Of a stretch of DNA of 64,000 nt, positions 33,299 through 43,467 are shown piece by piece (positions within the stretch are counted from its first letter, which is position 1; each line of letters starts with the position of its first letter). This DNA is from Tremella fuciformis. Its lineage: Eukaryota > Basidiomycota > Tremellomycetes > Tremellales > Tremellaceae. The position numbers and the translations under genes were made by a program. Location of the stretch: assembly GCA_032768795.1 (NCBI GenBank), contig CP136497.1:808501-872500 (forward strand), read 5' to 3'. The notes below the pieces were generated by a model that was given only the letters and a program-made list of their open reading frames with translations, had not been told where the DNA came from and did not search any database.

Positions 33299-36200
33299 AT
33301 GAACGGATATGCCAACGGGAACGGCAACGGCACTGCAGGCATCAGCTGCCTCGAGTGGGTGTTCTCTCTAATCCTCGTCTCTGCTTCTTGCCACCGCTTA
33401 TCCTGGCTGACGATGCAGGTATGCACTTCGGATAGCGTATGTATATGATCGGTAATCCGGCTGGTAATCTACTGACCGCCAGATGTCTGCAGACTATACT
33501 TGAGCAACGGGCGCTGCAGCCGAAAGAACCCGAGAAGGCAGCACCTACCAACGTCACCCCTGCCAGGCGATCCAACGAAGGCTCGGGGAGCTTCTTCGCC
33601 TTTGATCTCGGCAGCCTCATGGGGAGAGACTCATCCAAGAGCCCCAAATACCCGGAAAAGCTGCTCAAAGTGCTCGATATGGCTCTCAAGAAGATCGCAA
33701 TGGGGCAAGAGCCCAAGTGCGCCCTGCGTGAGAAAGGCGTCGCTTGGCTGACCCCAGATACTCTGATCAGCGGTTCAGACGGGCTGCGGCGTCGTTCTGG
33801 GGCTCGACCTGGGCGGACAAGAACTTCCAGCGGCAGCAGCGAGAGTCGAGAAAGGTGGAAGATCTGATCTTGGCGTTTGTCACCGCGTCGACGAAGGTGT
33901 TGAAGAAGGACGAGGAGCTTGCCGACGGAGCGTGGAAGTACGAGCTCAACACGCACATTTCTCTCTTCCTCGAGCTTGTCTCGGATGCTCTGCACTTGAC
34001 TGGGCAGACTCCGCCTGAGCTGGCAGCCAGAATCGATAGCTATCGTACTCGTCTGAGGACACCGGACCCGCCCACCAAGGATCCCAATGAACGTGGCAGC
34101 TCGGATAGAGGACATGGAGAGACCGATTCGATCAGCGTGCGCAGCCAGAGGAAAGACCATCAAGCCTCGGACGGACTGAGAAGCTCCCATACGGAGGCCG
34201 TAGCGAGGGTCTTTGGCCTGGGCGAAGACGCTCTAAATGGCAAACTGAAGGAGTTGCAGACCGTCTGCACAGAACAAGCCGCCCTGGAGGACCTAAAGGT
34301 TCGTCCGCTTTTTGTGCTCGATCTTCGTAGCTCAACTGTCAGTCGTGCCTCAAACGCCTCAACACCGAATCGCCTTTCCCGTATGGTCCAAACGACTTTG
34401 CTCAACCATCCTTTTGGACATCGTATCGCCAGTCCGAGGTATCCGCATTGTCGCAAATGATGCTTCTCATGATGCAAGCAAATCCCACCCTCACCCAGCC
34501 GTCAGCAGACAGGGATCGACATTCCACGGGGGATCTTGCCGCGCGAGTAGACGGTTTGCGACTCGACGCACCCCCTCTTCAGTTCACCTATATCCCGGCA
34601 GATCCTCGCGCTACATACCGGGCCTTGCTCGATGTAATGCTCGACTGGGACCTCGAGGTGCTCAAGACATTGCCGGAGGACGAGGATGTCAGTTTGGGCG
34701 TTCTCACGCCGGATCATGTCGCCTTGCTGAGCGAGTGTGCCCTGCGCTGGCGCCTACCATCGAGTTTCCGAGCTTGGGTGTTCCTGGATGCCATGGTGGA
34801 GCGGTGCGAGCAAGGCGCCGTTCCCGCAGCCTGCGTCCATGAGGCCAGCGGAATGGTGGATAGAGTTCGGATGGATTCGTCCGAAGACACTTGGGCTATC
34901 TCAGATGTGGGCCGATCGATCGTTCAGCCAGGCAACCAGAGACTGATCTGCAGCGTCAAGGATGGGAGAAAGCATTGCTTCGGCGCAACCTTTGCCTGCT
35001 CGGCGCTGTCCAGACATCCATTGAATATGGGACATACCGAGACCCAGATTTCCTCGAAGCGGTCACCGACTTTCTTGCTCTCGACATGCGGGACGCTGCT
35101 CATCCCGACGTTGCTCGGATGTCTGTCGCCATTGCGGACCGCATACGCATGCAGGCGTACGAGGCGTATATCGCAGAGGCGACCGAGAAGATTGACCTCG
35201 AGGGCAGCAAGACGAAGGGTTTTGCCATGCTTATGGCCACTTGGATCGAGACTCAGACCAAGAGACTCGCTCGGAAGTTCGGCGAACCTGTCAACGAGTG
35301 AGTTTACTGGTCGATTGCGCTGGTTTACGCTCACGAAGTAGAAAACTCGACATCGTGCCTCTAGTGCTTCACCAATTCATGCGATTGTGGATCCGCGACC
35401 TAGAAGATGCGATGGTATCGAATCCGCACCAATCCTCCGCCCCCATGCACGTCAACGAGGACGTAATCGAAGAGTCTCTGGGTCTGTACAAGAAGTCACA
35501 GAAGCTCGTCGACATGGCGAAAGCCTTTTCCGAGGAGGACCCGGTGGATTACCCTCTAGCACCTATCTTTGAGTTGACTGTGCGCCAATGGATCGATCAG
35601 ACTGCCCTGAAGACACGCATGTGGGCGGATCAGGCGCTTTCAGTCGATACCTTCGAGCCTACAACAGAGAATGGCCCCTCATCTTCTGTCACGGATCTTT
35701 TCGACTCGTTCCGCAGCGCGAGCACCTTTCTCATGGACCTCGACTGGCCGGACGAACAACAGCTGGCGGTCTTTGCGACCCGTCTTGCCAAGATATTCTC
35801 CTTATCTATCAACGACTACTGCAACAAGATGGAGCAGCTGTTCGCCCGAGACATGATGCAGGGCGAGGTGGTCCAGCCAGCCCAAACAGCTGCAAAGCAA
35901 AAGGCTTGGATCGAAAAGGCAAAAAGCACGATTGCTTCGCTCCAAGGCGAGAAGAAGATACAGGCCTTCTTCAACTTCACACCGGCAGTAGGTCCTGCCT
36001 TTCCCTACCGGAGTCAAGCTTAGAAGCAGTCTTGCGTTAAGCTGAACAACATCGAGGCAGCACGACAAGCTCTCGACCGCCTGTATCAGGACATGCGTGT
36101 GGATGATCTGGCGGCATATGATATCCATCCTGAATTGCATCACTCTCGCGCCCCCGACACATTCTTGTTCACCGTCAAGATCGTGCTCGCCGAAGGACTG

Positions 36201-37599
36201 TCCGTAGATGGGTCTTCGTCCAAGTTGCCAGACTCTTTTGTCATCCTCTCCGACGAGCATGGGAATCGCTACGCCAAGACACGCACGATCTACGAAGACG
36301 CGGACCCGAGATGGGACGAGACATTTGATATCCCTGTTCGGGGAACGGCGTGGTTCATGGCCACTGTGCGGCATCGTGCTGCAGTGGGCAAGCATGATCT
36401 GCTTGGACGAACATACCTCAGACTAGATCCCAGTCAACACCAGGACTTGATAGCCAGCGACGTTCTGCTCCCCCTCGACACGAGAGGTCACGTCCTCTTG
36501 CGTGTCAGCATGGAAGGGGAGAGAGACGATATCCAATTCCATTTCGGCCGCGCGTTCAGGTGGCTGAAGCGCACGGAAGCGGATATGGTGAGGACTTTTG
36601 TGGACAAGGTGAGTCCGGTGAAGGATGCTATCAGTGCTGGTCTGATGTGTAGATGACACCTGTGTTGCGATCAACACTTTCTCGACACTCGATCAAGTCG
36701 GTCCTCAAGCCGCCATCGTCGACACCTGCCGTGTCTCTCCCGAAAGACTACAACGAAGCGCTCAACAAGCTTTCTTCTGCTTATCGCTCCGCCCTTGCCA
36801 ATTCTTCCTTTGCCCCTGCTCCCGGCCCTGGCGACCTGCTGATCCCACCGATACCTGAGAAAAAGCGTCCTCCAACCGATGCAGAGATCGAAAGCGCCAT
36901 TCACCCGTTGTTCGACTACCTGGACGCGAATAATCATACCTTGGCATCGACGCTCAGCAGAGATGCCATGCAGATGGTCATGGCGAAGCTGTGGAAACAG
37001 ATCCTTATGACGATCGAGGGGCTGATCGTTCCGCCGCTTTCGGACAAGCCGAGCCACATGCGCGAATTGAGCGATGGCGAGCTGGACATTGCATTGAAAT
37101 GGTTGACATTCCTGCGCGACTTTTTCTATGTCGGCGGTGACGAGAGCGGTGTACCTCTGTCGACGCTGCAGAACCAGAAGTACAATGAGATCATGAGCGT
37201 CAGGATGTTCTACGATCTTGGCACGGATCACCTGATGGAGGTGAGTCGCGATCTGATCGACGAGGGACGGTGCTGATGGCTCAGGAATGCGTCAAGGGCT
37301 TCCAGACATCGCTCAAGTCGCGCCAGCTCAAGATGGGCAAGTCGATGATCTCTCAGCGTAATCTGGGCACCATCCGAGCGCGCAAATCGGCCAAGCGTCA
37401 GCAATTGCCCAGCAGTGCCAACAACTCTGAGATGATCATGCGGATCTTGCGCATGAGGTGAGGACATCTGACTTTTGCAGGTGTGATCGCTGATGATGGT
37501 AGGCCTGGAACGCAGGAGTTTCTCGCTCAGCAATTGACGACCATGTCTGCCGTCAAGCTGATTGATCCGAAGAAGAGCCGCTCGTTGATGCGCCGATGA
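33299..37599 (+). CDS. Munc13-like protein with MUN and C2 domains
   Basis: UNC-13/Munc13 family protein, comparable to fission yeast Ync13, which supports exocytosis and endocytosis during cell-wall building at the plasma membrane. From the ATG at 33299 three small exons splice to EWVYALRIAYVYDRCLQTILEQ. A MUN (MHD1) region follows (RRAAASFWGSTWADK, KYELNTHISLFLELVSDALHLT, LWIRDLEDAMVS). A C2 domain (about 36090-36650) reads FTVKIVLAEGLSV, LPDSFVILSDE and DPRWDETFDIPV. A MHD2-like block ends the protein (MVMAKLWKQILMTIEGLIVPPL, LTFLRDFFYVGG). The stop is at 37597-37599. The C2 domain lies between MHD1 and MHD2, as in related fungal proteins. About nine short introns; residue count roughly 1300. 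Confidence 0.85.
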
Positions 37600-38306
37600 T
37601 CAGTGTATAGTCTTTCTGTTGTATGCATCGAATCATCGTCGTTGCTCACTCGGCATCCATCGCGGCGCATAGCGCCAAACTTGTTCTGATCCCGATGTGT
37701 CTGTCTCTCTCTCAGCAGAGCCGATGCCAAGATGCGTACGCCATGACGGCACTCTCTACGGGTCCGCGTTGGTCAGCACGCTTAGACGACATGGCGATCG
37801 AACCACCTGACTAGGCCAAGCGGGAGACGCGGGCGGAAGCACTTTTTCCTTTTCAGCGCCGCCGCTTGGGTTAGTTGCCGCCGCCGAGCCGTCGACAGAA
37901 CTGAACTGAACTGAAAACCGAGTCCTGCTTAGCTAGACAATTAGACAGGCAGAGCTTTGTAGTATCGCATCACCTCAGCTTCTGGACAATCTACCATCGT
38001 GGCTCGCCCCGCCCCGCCCGCCCCGACCCGCCGCCCCTTGGACGATCGACGACGACCTGGAGAACAGTGTCTGTGCGTCGACGCCACCCGACCATCTTTG
38101 CACAGACTGTCCTCCCATTCCCATATCTCCGGGACTCAACCCTCGATCTTGTACAGTACGATCGCCTGAGGATCACCCATTGAGCGCGACTCTAGGTGTC
38201 TGCGCGGCGCCGTTACGCCCGTTCCACCTTGGCCCTCGTCCCAGTCCCCCCTTCACTCCCTGCCGCCCCCTCACTACACTGCCGCATCTCCTCTCGGCTG
38301 CTCAAG
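37600..38306. other. Intergenic region upstream of the Zn2Cys6 gene
   Basis: 707 bases: 3' flank of the Munc13-like gene and promoter of the next gene. It contains a short ACTGAACTGAACTGAAA repeat at about 37901-37916 and GC-rich CCCGCCCC tracts at about 38005-38035. No gene was identified. Confidence 0.4.
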
Positions 38307-41111
38307 ATGATCTCGGGCCTTCCCCAGCCCGCAATGGGCACGATGGACACCATCGGCGCCATGGGCGTGGGCATGCCCGACCTCGGTACCATGCCCACCG
38401 CCGCCGGCAGTGGCACCGGCACGATCGACCCCCTCCTCCACGCCCCCGCGCCAGTCCACGACACATGGTTCACCCACCTCCAGCCCTCGCTCGCTCTCGC
38501 CGAGCCCATCGCCTCCCCTTCCTCCCCGTTCGCCAGCCTCGCCGAGCCGCCCGCCGCGGCCCACGGCGGTATCGGCAAGTGGCAAAAGGAGGGACCGGTC
38601 AAGAACGCCTGTCTGAGCTGCCGGTCCAAGAAGGCCAAGTGCGATGGCGCGCGACCGGCGTGTACGCAGTGCAGGAAGAAAGAGATTGACTGTGTCTATA
38701 TCAAGTCGCGCCGCGGCGGCGCGCGCAAGAAGCGCGAAGGTGAGCCCCCCTGCCTCTCCCTATTTCCTCCCCAGCCACCCCGCAGCGCGGCTGACTGGCA
38801 GTGGTGGCGCCTTCTGCGCTGCAAGAGTTCCTCAAGAAGCTCGATGGGCTGCTGGCCGTGCCCGAGTTCAAGCCCCTCATTGCGGCCATCCCCGAGGATA
38901 CGACCAACATCATCCGCCGCTTCTCGTCGCGCGACGAGATGTAAGCTCTTTAATCGCACGAGATGTTGAGCTGAGCCGTAGTCTGCGATGCTACTATAAC
39001 GAAGTGCACCCCTTCCTCACCGTCATGCCGCCCCGCCAGTACATCGGCGACGTCCTCCCTTCCCTCCTGCCCGACTCGCCCTTCCTCCTTGCCGCGCAGA
39101 CCATCCTCACCCTCGTCCCGAACGGCAATGACCCTTCGCCCAAATCCCCGAATTCCAAGCACACCCGGCGCGTCGCGGCAGAAGAGCTGAACAAGCGCAC
39201 GATGGCGCTCGTTGAGTCGCTCTTGTCCAACGACCAGGCTCGCCTGGAATGTGTGCAGGCGCTGAGCATGTTGTCGCTATACGAGTGGGGCTCGTCTGGC
39301 TCGCCCGCGCTCGCCCGAGCACGATCGGCCCAAGCGGTCCAGATCGCCCTCGAGATGGGCCTGCACGAGATGGATAAATACGCAACGCCATCGTCAGGCG
39401 TCATATTCGGCGATCATTCCCAGTCGCGCAGTATAGAGGGGGTCGATTGGCGGCGCGATATGGCCCGGCGCACGTGGTGGATGGCTTACACCCATCAGCT
39501 CATGGCCGCCATCGTGAGCGGCACCGCGCCCGTCATGCCGGCCGACGACCCCCGTATACGCGTAGACTACCCCGTTTGTTCCGTCAATGATCACGCCTGG
39601 CCTAATTGGGTCGAGACGGTTCAAAAGTGTCATTCGGTCTTTGCGCTCGTCAATACGGCCTACTTCTCCACCGAGCACCAAGCTGCTGCGTGGGGCGAGC
39701 GACCAGTGGAAGTGCAGAACGAGGAGAAGATCAAGCTCCGTCGCGATATGCTCGAGATGGACCGCCAGATCATGGAGATGATGAAAGATGCAGAGAGGAC
39801 CAGTATCATCGAGCTGGTCCCGGGTGGCGAGGCGGAGGTTGCGCGCAACCAGCAGCTCTCGGCTATGCTTGGTCTGGCTGTCCTTCACCTCCACATCCAT
39901 CGCCATCAGGCTTTCCCCGAAGTCTCACTCTTCAGCAAGCGGATTTGCGGTTTGCCGCAGATGCCAGACCCAACAGAGGTGCCGCTTCGAGCGGGCGACA
40001 ACATCGACACAAGTGTCGTGGCGAACCCGCCTCCGGCCCTGTCATATGCCGACACGAGCAATGCCATGCTCATATCGCAGAACGGCAATGGCACCGGCAA
40101 ACCGCTCAAGTCCACCGACGACTACAACATGGACTTCACCGACGATTACGTCGAGGACGAGATGTGGCAGCCGGATACGTATCCCGAGAACCTTCCCGCT
40201 CCTTGGTTCGCGCGATATGGCGGTGCCACCTCGCTCTACCTTGCAACGGAGCAAGAGCCCGTCCATGCGCCTGCTATGACGCCTCGGCACAGCGCTTCCA
40301 TCGTCCCGATCTCTCCGTCCAACCCGTCTGAAGGTCGAAGGGAATCCGGGCCCAGCCCTTCGCCTCTCAGCTCGAAGCCCCATCGAGCCTGGGGCGTCGA
40401 TGACAAGGACCAAGTCCTCCCTCTCAATAGAAGCCTTCACACCCCCAGTCCTGCTCCAGGCCCGTCGGCAGCCTTCGTGCCCAAAATGCCGGGCCAGCCG
40501 CCAGAGGTCGTGGAGATTGACCTGGACCCCGAGTCTCGCGATATCTTTCCGCCTGGCATCTCGCTCGCGCGGTGTGCTACCGCCGCTCACACCATCGTGC
40601 GTCTCGAAGTTCTCCATCGAAGTGCCGTCATTGCCATGTGTGAAGGCCCGCCGCGCTGGATGCCGTTCTGCTCCTGCGGCTTGGTCACCGGCGCTTACGC
40701 CTTTTTGCTCCTTGCCCTCGCGGTCCAGGCGGAGAACATGCAGGATCCCACCGAGTCGCGCCAAGACGAGGTCGATGCGCTCTTGACCAACGTCAAGATC
40801 ATCGTTGCGGGTCTAGAGGCGTATGGCCAGATGTGGGCCGGTATCGAGGTCATGGCTGGTGAGTTTATCAGTAGTGCGCGCTAAGGGTGCATGCTGATCT
40901 GTCAGGTGAAGTGCGCGCTGCGTTGGAAGCTGCTTCCAAGCTGCCTTATGAGATTCGTGCGCAGATCGAAGCTGCCTCCACGGCCTCGCAGGTATCTACC
41001 ACCACGCCGTCCAGCCACAGAGGGTCGTATACCGATCCGGTCCAGGTGGATTATGGCCAGGAGTATGTCCAGACTGGGGATTGGAGCATGACCGGCGGTG
41101 GTCAACAGTAG
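38307..41111 (+). CDS. Zn2Cys6 fungal transcription factor
   Basis: Nuclear DNA-binding regulator of the Gal4 class; targets unknown. The N-terminus (about 95 residues) is rich in Gly/Pro/Ala/Met. The zinc cluster is canonical (C-x2-C-x6-C-x6-C-x2-C-x6-C) from about residue 101, beginning CLSCRSKKAKC, with a basic RRGGARKKRE linker after it. A fungal-specific TF middle region follows: YYNEVHPFLTVMPP, SPFLLAAQTILTLVP, AVQIALEMGLHEMDKY, RRTWWMAYTHQLMAAIVSG. The long central insert around 40000-40500 is low-complexity Ser/Pro. Introns at about 38741-38800, 38942-38981 and 40860-40905. The ATG at 38307 is preceded by CTCAAG. Its long overlapping frames in other registers are GC-driven shadows. 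Confidence 0.9.
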
Positions 41112-41295
41112 ACAATATTAGTATATCGGGAGGCCTTCAACACTCAAGTCTGGCATTGGGCGGTTGTAAAGACGATGTTGTAGAGTACAGTCCCATAGTT
41201 ATAGACCAGGGCCATGCAGAGGCCACTTTGCACGGTTGGTGAGAACGGAAGCAAATTATAACCACCCGTGTAGGAGAAAGTGCCACATTTGCCGT

Positions 41296-41354
41296 TCGGC
41301 GTTAATGTAATTTCGCCGACCCCATTCGAGGTTTCTCTGCATCGACCTCGAATG
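41296..41354. promoter_or_regulatory. Two adjacent inverted repeats upstream of eL39
   Basis: TCGGCG/CGCCGA (41296-41301 with 41314-41319) and CATTCGAGGT/ACCTCGAATG (41323-41332 with 41345-41354) each enclose exactly 12 nt. They sit 53-111 nt upstream of the eL39 ATG and just before a pyrimidine-rich TTTTTCCTTTCCTT tract typical of ribosomal-protein genes. They are a possible promoter element or 5'-UTR hairpin. Confidence 0.55.
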
Positions 41355-41406
41355 GTGCGGGCTTTTTCCTTTCCTTAGCCCTCAAGTCGACCAGGTCTCT
41401 ATCAAC

Positions 41407-42121
41407 ATGGTGAGTCGATTCGGAGCAATTCTTGCGATGTCAGCGCAGGACGAGCAAGATATCCTGGAGGAGTGCTTGGAGTTGTGCGGCGGAAACTGCA
41501 GCGGCGAGGGAGGTGGACGAAGGAGGAGAAGATCTGCCGGAGGACTTTGGCGGAAGAGCGAGTGCTGCTGTTCGGAGTCCTCCACGAGAGGGGACAGGGG
41601 ACGAAATCGGAGAGCCTGAGCGTGGTGTGGTCAATGGCGGTCGATGGTGGGCGCCAGAGGCGAGGCGATCCCGGCAGAGGGAGAGTGATCGTGGACGGAG
41701 CCTTGTGCTTTCCCATATCGACTCTTCTCTCTGGCAGAGTGACCGGCAGAACGGCTGCTCAGCGGTGGAGCACGTCTGGCTGAATTGGGGCGTTCGGACA
41801 TGCGGACTTGGGACGCGGACGAAGAAGCGCCAGATCTGAGCACTGACCCCCAGCCGTCCCAAAAGACCTTCCGAATCAAGCAGAAGCTCGCCAAGAAGGC
41901 CCGCCAGAACCGCCCCATCCCCCAATGGTTCCGTCTGAAGACTGACAGTGAGTGTCGGTGTACGTGGCTGAGGGCGAACGCTGACGGGTAGACACCATCC
42001 AGGTTAGTCGAGTCTTCATGCTTGCTGAGTTGGGAGACTGGGGGAGGCAGTGCGGGACGAAGCTGACCAGCAGTGGAACGCCAAGCGTCGCCACTGGCGC
42101 CGCACAAAGCTCAACCTCTAG
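41407..42121 (+). CDS. RPL39: 60S ribosomal protein eL39
   Basis: Small basic protein at the ribosomal exit tunnel. Four exons: 41407-41409 (the ATG alone), 41854-41947, a microexon 41992-42002 (11 nt), and 42074-42121. These sum to 156 nt, giving exactly the 51 residues usual for eL39. The translation begins [20 protein letters not shown], continues [10 protein letters not shown] and DNTIQ, and ends [15 protein letters not shown]. The start is fixed by the family N-terminus MPSQK, which requires splicing directly after the start codon. The 444-nt first intron is long for this genome, as is common in ribosomal-protein genes. No C/D or H/ACA snoRNA was evident in it by eye. Confidence 0.95.
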
Positions 42122-42449
42122 ACGACGAACCGACTGCGAGTGGTGGACGTGGGGCGCTGCATGTGGAGCATCATTTCCGCTGTGGCCTGAGCTGGGACCA
42201 GCGCTGGAGTCTATACTATACGATGAGCTCGTGTGGGATGCATGAGCTCTGATCATGACTGTTGCGCGACTTGTTGGACCCGCCAGCCTGCCTCGAGGAT
42301 ACCTGAGTGTGTTGTGTTTCACAGGCGAGGCTGAAGCGAACACAGACGAGTACTGTGCGCACACACACCTCTCTGATCACTGAGAAAGGGGGCGGGCGCT
42401 CTTGTCTTTGCATCCTGCTCATCACTCCTTGCTGCTGCCCGTCACCAGC
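42122..42449. other. Intergenic region eL39 to SGNH gene
   Basis: 328 bases, 3' flank of eL39 and promoter of the next gene. Nothing recognisable was seen. Confidence 0.4.
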
Positions 42450-43313
42450 ATGCCCCAAGAGTCCCCGCCCCTCTCCCCCGCCGGCGGAGACCCATCTCCA
42501 ACCGCCAACACCAACCAAGTAGCGCCGACGCCGGGGAGCACCCCAACCCCCGGCGCACCTGCACCTGCGCCCGCGGCAGCGCCCGCAGCCGCAGACCCGG
42601 CGTCCCTGCGCATCCTGTGCTTTGGCGACTCGCTCACCAGCGGCTTCACCGCGTCGGGGCGCGCCGCCCACCCGTACGCGCTCTACCTCGAGGCCGTCCT
42701 CGCCGAGGCCTTCCCCGGCACCGACATCCACATCGACACCGACGGCCTGCCGGGCGACCGCGCCTGCATCCCCGGCTCGTACTTTGACCGCATCGCCCTC
42801 CACGACGAGCCGTACGACTGGACGGTCGTCCTGGGGGGCACGAACGACCTGGGCGCCCTCGCCTCGGCGCGCGACGTCTACGACGCCCTGCTCGCCGTGT
42901 GGGACACGGTCCTGGACCGGAACGACCAAAGCCGCGTCCTGGCGCTCACGGTGCCCGAGGCGCCGGGGCTCGATGTGCTGGGCGGACGCATCTCGCACCA
43001 GCGCGAAGTGCTCAACAGCATGATTGAGCGGCACCGCCACGAGCGCTTGTGAGTCTCTCCAACCTGCGTTACAGTACAGTCCGAGACGGCTTGCCCTGAA
43101 CCTTACGCTGACCCCAGCCACGTGTTCGACCTCTACGCCGCCCTGCCCTTCAGAGCGCTGCCCCAGGCCGAACGCACGCTCTACTGGGACGACGCGCTGC
43201 ACCTCACGCCCGAGGGCTACGACCGCATGGGCGAGCTGGTCGGCGCGTGTCTGGTCAACTTGATCAAGGCGCAGGCGCAGGCGCACGCCCGCGCGGCGTC
43301 GGGTTCGGGGTGA
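42450..43313 (+). CDS. SGNH/GDSL-type hydrolase
   Basis: Serine esterase/lipase fold of the SGNH superfamily; substrate unknown. The ATG at 42450 opens a Pro/Ala-rich stretch of about 50 residues. Block I follows, LRILCFGDSLTSGF, with the catalytic Ser. Block III is VVLGGTNDLG (oxyanion Asn), and the C-terminal Asp/His block is WDDALHLTPEGY. One intron (about 43049-43118) joins ERLHER-type sequence to HVFDLYAALPF. No N-terminal signal peptide was seen, so it is probably intracellular. A GH32 gene follows 154 bp downstream in the same direction. A functional link is not shown. Confidence 0.88.
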
Positions 43314-43467
43314 CTTCGGCACACGCACGATTCCGTCTGCGGGCCGGACTGACTGACTGACTGTGGGCTATGGCTTAATTTGGTGATGCGATGCATGGCA
43401 TAGATATCGTTCCGACATTCGTTCGTACAGGCTGACGCCGCTCACCCGCTCACGGCACTGACATAGC

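Noticed and set aside
41410..41853. snoRNA inside the long eL39 intron
   Set aside because: No paired C (RTGATGA) and D (CTGA) boxes with terminal stem, and no H/ACA arrangement, could be seen.
42216..43328. 370-residue open frame antisense to the SGNH hydrolase
   Set aside because: Its composition (Arg/Gly/Val-rich, no domain) mirrors the GC-biased third positions of the real gene, and the plus strand has clear GDSL, GTND and DxxH blocks.
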